Below are positions 17,089 through 26,826 of a stretch of DNA of 64,000 nt, piece by piece. Source of the DNA: Dactylosporangium sp040605635 (GTDB taxonomy: Bacteria > Actinomycetota > Actinomycetes > Mycobacteriales > Micromonosporaceae); the NCBI RefSeq assembly GCF_040605635.1, contig NZ_JBEXDG010000022.1, positions 62,001 through 126,000 on the forward strand, written 5' to 3'. The notes below the pieces were generated by a model. The model was not told the origin of the DNA and searched no databases. It saw only the letters and a program-made list of their open reading frames with translations. The translations under genes and the position numbers were made by a program. Within the stretch, counting starts at the first letter, position 1; every line of letters begins with the position of its first letter.

Positions 17089-17550
17089 GTGGGCAGTGAG
17101 GTGTTCGCCAGGCTGGAGGAGCTGGGGCTGACGATCCCGCCGGTCGTGCCGCCGGTGGCCGCCTACGTGCCGGCCCTGCGGACCGGCAACTACGTCTACG
17201 TCTCGGGCCAGCTGCCGATGGTCGACGGCAAGCTCGCCGCCACCGGCCTGGTCGGCGGCGACGTGACCCCGGAGCAGGCCAAGGGCCTCGCCCGCCAGGC
17301 CGGGATCAACGTGCTCGCCGCCGTGCACGCCCTGGTCGGGCTCGACAAGGTCGTGCGGGTGGTCAAGATCGTCGGGTTCGTCGCGTCGGCACCGGGCTTC
17401 ACCGGCCAGCCGGGCGTCGTCAACGGCGCCAGCGAGCTCTTCGGCGAGCTCTTCGGCGAGGCGGGCAGGCACGCCCGCAGCGCCGTCGGCGTCTCCGCCC
17501 TGCCGCTCAACACCCCCGTCGAGGTCGAAGCGATCGTCGAGGTCGCATAA
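17089..17550 (+). CDS. RidA/YjgF family protein (Rv3678c-like)
   Basis: A 153-residue RidA-like protein with YVYVSGQLP near the N-terminus, the Arg in the RHARSAVGVSALPLN block that corresponds to the catalytic Arg, and the closing strand VEVEAIVEVA. Canonical RidA hydrolyses reactive enamine/imine intermediates of PLP enzymes. This longer branch, linked to the whiB4-crp locus in Actinobacteria, has no assigned substrate. The GTG start lies one base after the DUF4177 stop. Confidence 0.9.
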   Translation: MGSEVFARLEELGLTIPPVVPPVAAYVPALRTGNYVYVSGQLPMVDGKLAATGLVGGDVTPEQAKGLARQAGINVLAAVHALVGLDKVVRVVKIVGFVASAPGFTGQPGVVNGASELFGELFGEAGRHARSAVGVSALPLNTPVEVEAIVEVA

Positions 17551-17645
17551 GGCACGGTGCGGTCGCCCGGCCGGTGCGGACAGCGCGGGTTCCAGCGCGG
17601 GTTCCATGGCCGGTCGGGTGACGTGTCGAGCGATCCGGCCCGCCG

Positions 17646-17651
17646 TACGAT
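17646..17651 (+). promoter_or_regulatory. -10 element TACGAT, leaderless start of the MBL hydrolase
   Basis: TACGAT lies six bases before the GTG at 17658; no ribosome binding site is present. Confidence 0.45.
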
Positions 17652-17657
17652 CACTTC

Positions 17658-18443
17658 GTGGTAAGCCACGTCACCGCCCCGACCGCCGAGGTCCTCACGA
17701 CGTTGCCCGACTGGGTGACGCTCGTCCGCGCGCCCAACCCGGGACCGATGACGCTCGACGGCACCAACACCTGGCTCCTGCGGGCGCCGGGTGGCGGCGT
17801 CGTCGTCGTCGACCCGGGCCCGCTGGACGAAGGCCACCTGCGCGCGGTCGCCGGGCACGCCCCGGTCGCGGCCATCATCCTGACGCACAGTCATATCGAC
17901 CACACGGAAGGTGTGCCGCGCCTCGCCGAGCTCACCGGCGCGCCGGTGCATCAGCCACCGGTACACGCGACGCTGGACGTGGACGGGGTCCTGGTCGAAC
18001 CCGTCGTCACGCCCGGGCACACCGCCGACTCCGTCTGCTTCGCCGCGCGGCACGGCGAGCAGCGGGTCCTGCTGACCGGCGACACGATCCTCGGCCGCGG
18101 CACCACGATCGTGGCCTGGCCCGACGGCGACCTGGGCGACTATCTGAGCAGCCTGGGTCGCCTCGCCACCTTCGAGGGGGTGCCGGCCCTGCCCGGGCAC
18201 GGCCCGGCGCTCACCGACACCGCCGTCGCCGCCCGCTTCTACCGACAGCACCGCGAGGCGCGCCTCGCGCAGGTCCGCGAGGCCCTGGCCGCGGGCGCCA
18301 CCGAGCCGGCCGAGGTCGTCGCCCGCGTGTACGCCGATGTGGACCGCAACCTCTGGGAAGCCGCCGAGTGGTCGGTGCGCGCACAACTTGCCTACCTGAG
18401 TCGGGAATCACATCCACCCCACTTAGGGTTGGACGCAACGTGA
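17658..18443 (+). CDS. metallo-beta-lactamase fold hydrolase (Rv3677c/LACTB2-like)
   Basis: A 261-residue MBL-fold enzyme. The zinc motif is THSHIDHTEG (HxHxDH), followed by TPGHTADS and a GDTILG metal-bridging Asp and a late PGHGP His. The C-terminal winged-helix-like tail (ARVYADVDRNLWEAAEWSVRAQLAYL) is that of the LACTB2/glyoxalase II-like branch, whose members cleave RNA or thioesters; the substrate here is open. Its TGA overlaps the GTG of the cyclase gene (GTGA), so the two are translationally coupled. Position matches Rv3677c. Confidence 0.9.
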   Translation: MVSHVTAPTAEVLTTLPDWVTLVRAPNPGPMTLDGTNTWLLRAPGGGVVVVDPGPLDEGHLRAVAGHAPVAAIILTHSHIDHTEGVPRLAELTGAPVHQPPVHATLDVDGVLVEPVVTPGHTADSVCFAARHGEQRVLLTGDTILGRGTTIVAWPDGDLGDYLSSLGRLATFEGVPALPGHGPALTDTAVAARFYRQHREARLAQVREALAAGATEPAEVVARVYADVDRNLWEAAEWSVRAQLAYLSRESHPPHLGLDAT

Positions 18444-21400
18444 CGTGTTCGGTGTGCGGGACCGTGGCCGTTCCAGGTGCGCGGTTCTGCCACCATTGCG
18501 GCTCGGCGCTGCCGGCCGCCGCCACCCTCCCCGCCGCCGAGCGGCGGATCGTGACAGTGCTCTTCGGCGACCTGTCGGACTTCACCGCCTGGTCGGAGGA
18601 CCTCGACCCCGAGCGGGTCGGCGCCGTCACCGACCGGGTCCTCGCCGCCCTCGCCGGCGCGGTCAAGACCTTCGGCGGGCACGTCGACAAGCTCACCGGC
18701 GACGGGATCATGGCCGTCTTCGGGGCCCCCGTCGCGCACGAGGACGACGCCGAGCGGGCCGTGCGCGCCGCGCTGTCCATGCAGCGGGCGGTCCGCCGGG
18801 TCCTCGACGACGAGCGCGGCGGCGGCGCACCCCTCGGGCTGCGCATCGGCCTCAACACGGGCACCGTCGTCGCGGGGGTGCAGGCGGGCATCGAATACAC
18901 CGTGATCGGCGACACCGTGAACACGGCGGCGCGACTCGCCGACGCCGCCGCGATCGGTGCCGTCTACGCGGGCGACCGCACCTCCGCGACCACCCGGCGG
19001 CTCGCCTCGTGGCGCGCGCTGCGGCCGCTGCGCCTGAAGGGCAAACGGGAGCCGGTCGAGGCGTTCGAGCTGCTCGGCCTGCTCGACGCGCCCGGCACCC
19101 GCTCCGGCCTCGGCGACGAGGCACCGTTCGTCGGCCGGGAGGCCGAGCTCGCCCGCGTCTCCGGCCGCCTCGCCGAGATCGCCGACCGGCAGGAGACCCG
19201 CGTCCTGGTCTTCACCGGCGAGGCCGGGCTGGGCAAGTCCCGGCTCGCCGGCGAGATCGAGCGCTTCGCGGCCGGCTACCTCGGCGGTGCCGGCTACACG
19301 CCCAGCGTCGGCTTCGCCCCCGGCGGCGGCGCCCGTGTGCTGTCGGTGCACTGCGCCGCGTTCGGCGAGCGCCGCCGGCTCGCGCCCCTCGCCGACCTGG
19401 TCCGCGCCGCGATCGGCCTGCCGCCGGACGCGACGAACCTCACCCGCGAGGCGGTCGAGGAGCGGCTGCGCCGCCTCGCCCAGCGGCTGGCCCGCGCCGC
19501 CCGTGGCCGTCCCGAGCCGCCGCGCTTCGCCACCGACCTGCTGCTGAGCCTGATCGGCTACTCAGACTCGTCCGCCGAGGCGTCCTGGGTCGCGCCCGGT
19601 GCCAAGCCCGACGAGCTCGACCTGCACGCAGTGCCCAACGCGGTCGCCGAGCTGCTGTCCGGGATGGCCGCCGAGACGCCGCTCGTGGTCATCGTCGACG
19701 ACCTGCACGACGCGACCGCCGACACCGTCGACGCGCTCGTCGCCGCCGTCGAGCGGATCACCGGCCCGGTCCTGATCGTGCTGCTCGGCCGGCCCGAGCT
19801 GGTCCGCTCCGCCGGCGTCCTGACCCGCGTCCCCGACGCCGAGCTGGTGCCGATCCCGCCGCTGCGGGGCGCCGACGCGGCCCGGCTGCTCAGCGCGTAT
19901 CTCGGTGGCGGGCGGCTCGCCGCGCCCGACGAGGACCGGCTCCTCGCGACCGCGCAGGGCAACCCGTTCTACCTTGCCGAGCTGGTCACGCTGCTGCAGG
20001 AGCGAGGTGCGCTGAGCACCGTGCCCGGCAGCGACCCCGTCGGCTGGCGGCTCACCCCCGGCTCCTTGGGCGGCCGGCTGCTGTCGCGCGACCTGGCCGC
20101 GGTCCTCGCCGCCCGTATCGACGCGCTGCCAGCCGACACCCGCGCCGTGCTGCGCGACGCGGCCGTCATCGGCGACACCGTGCCCAGCCGGGCACTGGAG
20201 GCGCTGCGCTTCAACCCGCCCGGCCAGCCGGCCCGGCCCGCCGTCGTCGCCGCCGTCGAGCTGGAGCGCGCCGTCGAGGAGCTGCTCCAGCGGCGCATGC
20301 TGCGGCGCGCCCGCGGCGGCTACGCGTTCGCCACGCCGCTGCTGCGCGAGGCCGCCTACGCCGGCATCGGCAAGGCCGACCTCGCCGAGCGGCACGCCGC
20401 CCTGTCCCGCTGGGCGGCCGCGTCGGTCGCCGCCCACCACGGCGGCGGCAACAGCGCCGGCACCGTCACCGGCATCAACATGACCACCGGCGCCGCCGAC
20501 GCGTTCATCGCCGAGCACGCCGAGCGCGCCTCCCGCCTCGCCGACGTCGTCGGGCTGCGCCCCGACTCCCTCGCTCGCTCCGCCGCGCCGCTCGGCGTGC
20601 AGGCACTCGGCCGGGCCGCCCGCGAGGCCCTCGCCACCGGCGAGCCCGCCCAGGCCGCGCAGGCCGCCGACCGGGCCGCCGCGCTCGGCGGCGGTGTCGT
20701 GCCGGCCGGCGACCGGCTCGTGCACGCCCGGGCGCTGCTGCAGCTCGGCCGGGTGCCCGAGGCCCTCGCCAGCGCCGAGAAGATCACTTTGAACGGGCCC
20801 GACGACCCGGCCGTCCGGGTGGGCGCCCTCCTCGTCGCCGGCCGCGCCTACCGGGCCACCGGCGACCAGCGCCGCAGCTACCAGACGCTGAGCGACGCCC
20901 TGGACGCCGCGACCGAGGCCCGCCTCACGTACGAGCGCGGCGACGCCATGCGCCGGCTGGGCATGGCCGACTTCCTCGAGGGCCGCCTCGCCGAGGCCGG
21001 CGGGCGCTTCGCCGAGTCCTTCCAGATCGCGGTCAGCTCCGGCGACCGCCGCGCGCAGGCCTGGTCCCTGCAGCACCTGGCCTGGGTCACCACCACCCGT
21101 GGCGACTTCGCCGGCGCGGACGCGGCGCTCGGCCGGGCCGCCCGCCGCTTCGCCGAGCTCGGCGACCCCGTCGGCCGGGCCTGGCTGCGCGGCACCACCG
21201 CCTTCGTGCGGCTGCTCGCCGGCCGGCTCGGCGAGGCCAGGCGCCTCGCGAAGGCGTTCCTGCCGTTCGGCGAGCGGGTCGGCGACGCCTGGGCCGTCGG
21301 CACGCTGCGCGCGGTCGAGGCGTTCGCGGCCGCGGAGAGCGGCGACCTGGCCGACGCCGACCGGGAGGCGCGCCGGGCCTACCGCGACTTCGCCGCCGCC

Positions 21401-21988
21401 GGCGACGACTGGGGCCGCGGGCTCGCCCTCGTCGTGCGGGGCGTGGTCGCCCGCGAGCTCGCCGAGCCCGCGCACGCCTACGACCTGCTCACCGACGCCA
21501 CCGAGTACGGCGAAAGGACCGGCCACCCGCTGCTCATCGGCATGTCGCGGACGATGCGCGGCTTCGTCAGCCTCGACCGCGGTGACGCCGCGGCCGCCGA
21601 GGACGACGCCAGGGCCGTGCTCCAGGTCGTCGAGACCCATGACGTGCTGGAAGCGGCGAAGGTCGCGCCCCGGGTCCTCTTCGGCCTGGCCCGCCAGGCG
21701 CAGGGCGACCTGGAGGCGGCCCTGGAGGTGCTCGGCTGCGTGGCCGCCGAGCGCCCGGGACCGTCGGTGATGTTCTCCCGCCGGCACGCGGTCGCGGCCT
21801 ACGCCGGTGCGCTGCTCGCCGCCGGCCGCCAGGTCGAGGCCCTCGACTGGGCCCGCCAGGCGCAGACCCTGCCCGGCGAGGACGTCCGCAGCCGCGTCTA
21901 CGCCGCCCGCGTCCTCGCCGATACCCTGGAGGCCAACGGCCAGTGCGACGAGGCCGCGGTCGTGACCGCCGCCCTCGCCACCTCCTGA
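18440..21988 (+). CDS. class III adenylate cyclase with zinc ribbon, AAA ATPase and TPR region
   Basis: A 1182-residue signalling protein from the GTG at 18440; the open frame upstream of it is antisense-like shadow over the MBL gene. A zinc ribbon (Cys3, Cys6, Cys17, Cys20) is followed by a cyclase domain (about 35-210) with metal Asp44 and Asp88, Lys84 and Thr154 at the base-recognition positions (an ATP-type pair) and Asn161/Arg165 of the transition-state site. All catalytic residues are present, so it should make cAMP. Then comes a P-loop ATPase (TGEAGLGKSRL, from 259) and about 600 residues of TPR-like helices. The input signal is unknown. Confidence 0.9.
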   Translation: MTCSVCGTVAVPGARFCHHCGSALPAAATLPAAERRIVTVLFGDLSDFTAWSEDLDPERVGAVTDRVLAALAGAVKTFGGHVDKLTGDGIMAVFGAPVAHEDDAERAVRAALSMQRAVRRVLDDERGGGAPLGLRIGLNTGTVVAGVQAGIEYTVIGDTVNTAARLADAAAIGAVYAGDRTSATTRRLASWRALRPLRLKGKREPVEAFELLGLLDAPGTRSGLGDEAPFVGREAELARVSGRLAEIADRQETRVLVFTGEAGLGKSRLAGEIERFAAGYLGGAGYTPSVGFAPGGGARVLSVHCAAFGERRRLAPLADLVRAAIGLPPDATNLTREAVEERLRRLAQRLARAARGRPEPPRFATDLLLSLIGYSDSSAEASWVAPGAKPDELDLHAVPNAVAELLSGMAAETPLVVIVDDLHDATADTVDALVAAVERITGPVLIVLLGRPELVRSAGVLTRVPDAELVPIPPLRGADAARLLSAYLGGGRLAAPDEDRLLATAQGNPFYLAELVTLLQERGALSTVPGSDPVGWRLTPGSLGGRLLSRDLAAVLAARIDALPADTRAVLRDAAVIGDTVPSRALEALRFNPPGQPARPAVVAAVELERAVEELLQRRMLRRARGGYAFATPLLREAAYAGIGKADLAERHAALSRWAAASVAAHHGGGNSAGTVTGINMTTGAADAFIAEHAERASRLADVVGLRPDSLARSAAPLGVQALGRAAREALATGEPAQAAQAADRAAALGGGVVPAGDRLVHARALLQLGRVPEALASAEKITLNGPDDPAVRVGALLVAGRAYRATGDQRRSYQTLSDALDAATEARLTYERGDAMRRLGMADFLEGRLAEAGGRFAESFQIAVSSGDRRAQAWSLQHLAWVTTTRGDFAGADAALGRAARRFAELGDPVGRAWLRGTTAFVRLLAGRLGEARRLAKAFLPFGERVGDAWAVGTLRAVEAFAAAESGDLADADREARRAYRDFAAAGDDWGRGLALVVRGVVARELAEPAHAYDLLTDATEYGERTGHPLLIGMSRTMRGFVSLDRGDAAAAEDDARAVLQVVETHDVLEAAKVAPRVLFGLARQAQGDLEAALEVLGCVAAERPGPSVMFSRRHAVAAYAGALLAAGRQVEALDWARQAQTLPGEDVRSRVYAARVLADTLEANGQCDEAAVVTAALATS

Positions 21989-22035
21989 GGACACGTTGTG
22001 GCCGATGCGTGACGGCGAATGTCCGGAGGCTGTCG

Positions 22036-22041
22036 TACCGT
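22036..22041 (+). promoter_or_regulatory. -10 element TACCGT, leaderless start of the Ser/Thr kinase
   Basis: TACCGT lies seven bases before the GTG at 22049; no ribosome binding site is present. Confidence 0.45.
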
Positions 22042-22048
22042 TCTAGCC

Positions 22049-23599
22049 GTGACCGCAGCCGCACCCCTGCCCACGGTGCCCGGTATGACCGGGTTGACCG
22101 TCTTCGCGCGCGGCGGCTACGCGACCGTCTACCGGGCGACCCAGGAATCGGTCGGCCGCGAGGTCGCCGTCAAGGTGGAGCATCGCACGCTGGAGACCGA
22201 GCGCGACCGCCGCCGCTTCCTGCGCGAGGCCCGCGCCGCCGGGCGGATGTCCAGCCACCCGCACGTGGTCGACCTGTTCGACGCCGGCGTGACCGACCTC
22301 GGCCACCCGTATCTGATCATGGAGCTGTGCGACGGCTCCTACGCCGAGCGGATGAAGGACTCGCCGCTCAGCCCGTCCGAGGCGCGCGACGTCGGGTTCA
22401 AGATCGCCGACGCGCTCGCCGACGCGCACGCGCTCGGGGTGCTGCACCGCGACGTCAAGCCGGCCAACATCCTGTTCAGCCGGTTCGGTGAGCCGGCGCT
22501 CGCCGACTTCGGGCTGGCCATCCTCGCCGAGTGGCGCGACGAGTCGATGACGCTCGACACGCTCACCCCGGCATACGCGCCGCCGGAGACGTTCCGGCAG
22601 TCGCCGCCGGCGGGTTCCGCCGACGTGTATGCGCTGTGCGCCACCCTGTATGCGCTGATGCGGGGCCGCCCGCCGCGCTGGCGTGACGACCAGGCGCCGA
22701 GCCTGCTGTCGCTGGTCGACATGTTCAACGAGCAGATCCCCGACCTGCCCGGCTGCCCCGAGAGCCTGATGGCGGTGCTGCGCGCCGGCATGGCCAACGA
22801 CGAGACCACCCGCCCGTCCGCGATCGAGCTCCGCGACCTGCTGATCGGCCTGCGCCTGGAGCCCGTCCGACCGGTGGTCGTGCCCCCGCTCGGCTCGCCG
22901 CCGGTCGAGCCGGTCTTCACGTCGAAGGCGGAGCCCGCGCCGGCGAAGCCGGACCGCATCCTCGCCTCCCCGTTCATGGGCGGCGGCGACCAGGAGCAGA
23001 CGGTCCAGCAGGCGGCGTGGCTGGCCGGCGGCCCCCCGCCCGTCGACCCGCCCGAGGGTGGCGTCGTGCTGGACACGCCGACCCCGCCGCCGGGCGCCCG
23101 CCGGTTCATCATGATCGCCGCCGCAGTCCTGCTCCTCGTGGTGGCCCTGGCCGGCGCCGGCATCGCCTACAACCTCAGCGCCGGGCCCGCCGTGACCCCC
23201 AGCCCGACCCCGGCGAACAGCCCGAGCGCCGCCCCGACGACAGAGAAGGGCACGGCCTGCCCGCCGGGCGCCCCGAAGGCGGCCCGCTGCTCGCAGACCC
23301 TCGAGTGCTTCGACGCCGGCAAGCAGCCGGCCGACTGCGGCGGGTCGCACGTCTGGGAGGTGTTCGCCTCCGGCGACCTCGCCAAGGGCACCCAGGTGAA
23401 GGCCGCCAGGGACAGCGCCGTGGTCGGCGAGGTGTGTAGCAAGAAGACGCTGCTGCTGGTGTACCTGCCGGCGGTCAGCTGGTCGATCGACGTGCTGCTG
23501 CCCGGCCTGGACGAGCAGCGGGCGGGCCCGACGACGTTCCGCTGCCTGGCCGGCAACCCGCCGAACGCGTTCACCGGCCCGCAGCTGAAGCGTCCGTAG
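22049..23599 (+). CDS. transmembrane Ser/Thr protein kinase
   Basis: A 516-residue Hanks-type kinase. The Gly loop is FARGGYATVY, the ATP Lys is Lys42 (AVKVE), the catalytic loop is HRDVKPAN (His133-Asp135), and DFG starts at Asp153. A Pro-rich juxtamembrane linker leads to one transmembrane helix (about 352-375). The outer domain (about 140 residues) is Cys-containing with no PASTA repeats, so the sensed ligand is unknown. The GTG at 22049 is chosen because a -10-like hexamer sits seven bases upstream. Its 3' end nearly touches the convergent acyl-CoA dehydrogenase gene. Confidence 0.93.
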   Translation: MTAAAPLPTVPGMTGLTVFARGGYATVYRATQESVGREVAVKVEHRTLETERDRRRFLREARAAGRMSSHPHVVDLFDAGVTDLGHPYLIMELCDGSYAERMKDSPLSPSEARDVGFKIADALADAHALGVLHRDVKPANILFSRFGEPALADFGLAILAEWRDESMTLDTLTPAYAPPETFRQSPPAGSADVYALCATLYALMRGRPPRWRDDQAPSLLSLVDMFNEQIPDLPGCPESLMAVLRAGMANDETTRPSAIELRDLLIGLRLEPVRPVVVPPLGSPPVEPVFTSKAEPAPAKPDRILASPFMGGGDQEQTVQQAAWLAGGPPPVDPPEGGVVLDTPTPPPGARRFIMIAAAVLLLVVALAGAGIAYNLSAGPAVTPSPTPANSPSAAPTTEKGTACPPGAPKAARCSQTLECFDAGKQPADCGGSHVWEVFASGDLAKGTQVKAARDSAVVGEVCSKKTLLLVYLPAVSWSIDVLLPGLDEQRAGPTTFRCLAGNPPNAFTGPQLKRP

Positions 23600-23600
23600 G

Positions 23601-24761
23601 TCAGTAGGACTTCTCCTGACCCAGCAGGTGCTGGGCGACGAAGTTGAGGATCATCTCGCGGGAGACCGGCGCGATCCGCCCTGCCCGGGTGGCGCCCAGC
23701 AGCGTCGCGACGCCGTATTCGGTGGTCATGCCGTTGCCGCCGTGCGCCTGGATCGCGGTGTCCACGGCGAGCGCCGAGGCCTCCGCCGACGCGTACTTCG
23801 CCATGTTCGCGTTGACGCCCGCCTCCAGGTCACGCCCGGCGTCATACAGCGCGGCGGCCTTGGCCACCATCAGCCGGGCCAGCTCGACCTGGATGTGCGC
23901 GTGCGCCATCGGGTGCGCGACGCCCTGATGGCTGCCGATCGTCCGCCCCCAGATCGAGCGGCTGGCGGTGTACGTGGAGGCCCGCCCGAGCGCATACCGG
24001 GCGGTCCCGCACGCCATCGCCGCGACCGTGATCCGCTCCGGGTTCAGACCGGAGAACAGCGCCGGCAGCCCCGCCTCCGGGTCCTCGCCGATCAGGGTGC
24101 CGGCCGGGACCCGTACCTCGTCGAAGAAGAGCAGGAACTGGTTCTCCGGCGACACGATCTCCATGTCCAGCTTGGACGCGGTCAGCCCGGGGGTGTCGGT
24201 GGGCACCAGGAACAGCGCCGGCTTCAGCTTGCCGGTGCGCTCGTCGGCCATCCGGGCCACCACCACGACCTGCGAGCACTCGTCGAAGCCGGAGATGTAC
24301 ACCTTGCGGCCGGTGATCACGTAGTCGTCGCCGTCGCGGCGGGCCACAGTGGACAGCTTGTGGAAGTTGGAGCCGGCGTCGGGCTCGGTGATGGCGAAGC
24401 AGACCTTGCGGGTGCCGTCGGCGAAGCCGGGCAGCCAGCGCTCCCGCTGCGCCTGCGTCCCGTGCCGGGCGACGATCGTGGCCGCGATGGCGGGCGAGAC
24501 CACGAGCAGCAGCAGCGGCGCGCCGGCCGCGGCCAGCTCCTCGCAGACGATCGCGAGCTCGGTGATGCCGCCGCCGCCACCGCCGAACTCCTCGGGCACG
24601 CTGACGCCGAGGTAGCCGAGCTTGGCCGCCTCGTCCCACAGCTCGTCGGAGTGCTCGCCGGCCTTCGCCTTGCGCACGAAGTACCCGTGCCCGTAGCGCT
24701 TGCCGAGCTTCGCCACCGCGTCGCGGAGATCCTGCTGTTCGGATGTGTAGTCGAAGTCCAT
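23601..24761 (-). CDS. acyl-CoA dehydrogenase (FadE19-like position)
   Basis: A 386-residue flavoprotein of the ACAD fold: CFAITEPDAGSN is the flavin/substrate motif, and QAHGGNGMTTEYG is the conserved region near the C-terminus. The classical catalytic Glu of the short-chain type (EGT) is not there; instead a Glu in NPERITVA occupies the place used by isovaleryl-CoA dehydrogenase. It should oxidise a branched or terpenoid acyl-CoA. It is the last gene of the catabolic operon, 29 bases after the biotin carboxylase gene, the same order as accD1-accA1-fadE19 in M. tuberculosis. Confidence 0.9.
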   Translation of the reverse strand: MDFDYTSEQQDLRDAVAKLGKRYGHGYFVRKAKAGEHSDELWDEAAKLGYLGVSVPEEFGGGGGGITELAIVCEELAAAGAPLLLLVVSPAIAATIVARHGTQAQRERWLPGFADGTRKVCFAITEPDAGSNFHKLSTVARRDGDDYVITGRKVYISGFDECSQVVVVARMADERTGKLKPALFLVPTDTPGLTASKLDMEIVSPENQFLLFFDEVRVPAGTLIGEDPEAGLPALFSGLNPERITVAAMACGTARYALGRASTYTASRSIWGRTIGSHQGVAHPMAHAHIQVELARLMVAKAAALYDAGRDLEAGVNANMAKYASAEASALAVDTAIQAHGGNGMTTEYGVATLLGATRAGRIAPVSREMILNFVAQHLLGQEKSY

Positions 24762-24790
24762 GAGGGGTGGGCTCCAATCAGAAAGGTGAA

Positions 24791-26812
24791 CTACGCCGGG
24801 GTGAGCACCGCCAGCAGCGCTCCCGACTCGACCTGCGAGCCGGCCGCGACCCGAAGGTCGCTGATGACCCCGTCGGTGGGGGCGTGGACGGGGTGTTCGA
24901 GCTTCATCGCCTCGACGGTCAGCAGCAGCTCGCCGGCGGCGACCCGCTGGCCGGGCACGACGAGGACCCGGCCGACCGCGCCGGGCAGCGGCGCGACCAG
25001 GGAACCTTCGGGCTGCTCGGCGATCGGCAGCGGGTAGCGGGGGAGCTCGGTCAGCGTCACCGAGCCTTCGGAGCTGTCCACGTAGGACACCGGGCCGGCC
25101 GCGGCGACCGCGAACTGCAGGCGCACCCCGGCGACGTCGAGCACGACCTGCTCGGCGGTGGCCGACAGGATCTCCACGGGCGGGTGGTCCGGCGCGCCGG
25201 CCGGGTCGAGCGCGGCACCGGGCAGCCCCACGTCGTCGGGGTCGACGCGGCGCACCGCCCAGGCCGCCAGGTCGTTGAGGCGGTCCAGCCGGTAGCCGAC
25301 CTCGATCGTGCCGGTCGGACCCTCGTACACCACCGTCTGCAGCGCACTGGGGACGTTGCGCCATCCGGAGGGCAGCCCTGGCAGCGTGGCGGTCTTGGCC
25401 CGCCTCGCGGCGCCGGACAGCGCCGCCGCCAGGCACGACAGGCGCACCGCGTCCACCGACGACAGCAGCGGCGCGAACACCTCGGGGTGCCGGTCCAGGA
25501 ACCCGGTGTCGGTGCCGCCGGACAGGAACGCCGAGTGCCGCAGCACCCGCACCAGCAGGTCCCGGTTGGTGGTGACGCCGTGGAAGCGGGCCCGCGCGAG
25601 CGCGTTGGACAGCATGCGGGCGGCCTCGGCGCGGGTCGGCGCCCAGGCGATCAGCTTGGCGAGCATCGGGTCGTAGTGCACGCCGACCACGGAGCCGTCC
25701 GCGACCCCGGAGTCCAGGCGCAGCCCCGGCGCGGGCAGCGGGGCGAACGAGTGCGCGACGCCGGGCACCTCGAAGCGGTGCAGCGTGCCGGTCGAGGGCA
25801 TCCAGGCGTAGGCGGGGTCCTCGGCGTACAGGCGGACCTCGATCGCGTGCCCGCGCAGCGGCGGCGGGCCGTTGAACGGCAGCGGGCCGCCCTCGGCGAC
25901 GACGAGCTGCAGGCGCACCAGGTCGACGCCGACCACGCACTCGGTGACGGGGTGCTCGACCTGCAGGCGGGTGTTCATCTCCAGGAAGAAGAACTCGCCG
26001 GACGGCGCGAGGAGGAACTCGACCGTGCCGGCGCCCACGTAGGACACCGCGCGGGCCGCCGCGACCGCCGCCTGGCAGAGCCGGTCCCGCAGCTGCGGGT
26101 CCACGGCCGGCGACGGCGTCTCCTCGACGATCTTCTGGTGGCGGCGCTGGATGGAGCACTCCCGCTCGCCGAGCGTCACGACGTTGCCGTGCGCATCGGC
26201 CATGATCTGGACCTCGATGTGGCGGGCGCGTTCGACGTACCGCTCGCAGAACACGGTCCCGTCGCCGAACGCCGACGCCGCCTCGCGCCGCGCGGCCGCG
26301 ACCGCCTCGGCGAGGGACTCGCGGTCCCGGACGATGCGCATGCCCCGGCCGCCGCCGCCCGCGGACGCCTTGACCAGCACCGGGAACGTCTCGACCTGCT
26401 CGGGCTCGAGCGCGGTCGGCAGCATCGGCACGCCCACGTCGGCCAGCAGCGCCTTCGCCTCGATCTTCGAGCCCATCAGCGCGATCGCCTTCGGCGACGG
26501 CCCGACCCAGGTGAGCCCGGCGTCGATGACGGCCCGCGCGAAGTCGGCGTTCTCCGACAGGAACCCGTAGCCGGGGTGCACGGCGTCGGCGCCGCACTTG
26601 CGGGCCGCCGCGATGAGCAGGTCGCCGCGCAGGTACGTGGCGGTCGGCGCGTTGCCGGGCAGGTGCACGGCGTAGTCGGCCTCGGCGACGTGCGGTGCGT
26701 CGGCGTCGGAGTCGGAGTAGACGGCGACCGTCTCGACGCCCATCGCCCGGCAGGTGGCGAACACCCGCCTGGCGATCTCGCCGCGGTTGGCGACAAGTAG
26801 CCTGCGAATCAC
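24791..26812 (-). CDS. accA1: acyl-CoA carboxylase alpha subunit (biotin carboxylase plus biotin carrier)
   Basis: A 673-residue subunit. The biotin carboxylase part begins RRLLVANRGEIARR and has the ATP loop KASAGGGGRGM, then EMNTRLQVEHPVTE. A less conserved BT-like region links it to the C-terminal biotin carrier with EAMKLEHPV, where Lys637 is biotinylated. It uses ATP and bicarbonate and works with the adjacent carboxyltransferase. By gene order it is most like M. tuberculosis AccA1, the methylcrotonyl-CoA carboxylase subunit of leucine breakdown; geranyl-CoA is another possible substrate given the AtuA neighbour. GTG start with AAAGGA upstream. Confidence 0.93.
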   Translation of the reverse strand: MIRRLLVANRGEIARRVFATCRAMGVETVAVYSDSDADAPHVAEADYAVHLPGNAPTATYLRGDLLIAAARKCGADAVHPGYGFLSENADFARAVIDAGLTWVGPSPKAIALMGSKIEAKALLADVGVPMLPTALEPEQVETFPVLVKASAGGGGRGMRIVRDRESLAEAVAAARREAASAFGDGTVFCERYVERARHIEVQIMADAHGNVVTLGERECSIQRRHQKIVEETPSPAVDPQLRDRLCQAAVAAARAVSYVGAGTVEFLLAPSGEFFFLEMNTRLQVEHPVTECVVGVDLVRLQLVVAEGGPLPFNGPPPLRGHAIEVRLYAEDPAYAWMPSTGTLHRFEVPGVAHSFAPLPAPGLRLDSGVADGSVVGVHYDPMLAKLIAWAPTRAEAARMLSNALARARFHGVTTNRDLLVRVLRHSAFLSGGTDTGFLDRHPEVFAPLLSSVDAVRLSCLAAALSGAARRAKTATLPGLPSGWRNVPSALQTVVYEGPTGTIEVGYRLDRLNDLAAWAVRRVDPDDVGLPGAALDPAGAPDHPPVEILSATAEQVVLDVAGVRLQFAVAAAGPVSYVDSSEGSVTLTELPRYPLPIAEQPEGSLVAPLPGAVGRVLVVPGQRVAAGELLLTVEAMKLEHPVHAPTDGVISDLRVAAGSQVESGALLAVLTPA

Positions 26813-26826
26813 GGCTGGTCCTTTGC

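Noticed and set aside
17606..18439. Upstream extension of the cyclase frame to 17606
   Set aside because: It lies over the MBL gene in another frame and has Arg/Pro-rich shadow composition; the GTG at 18440 gives the zinc-ribbon start and a GTGA overlap.
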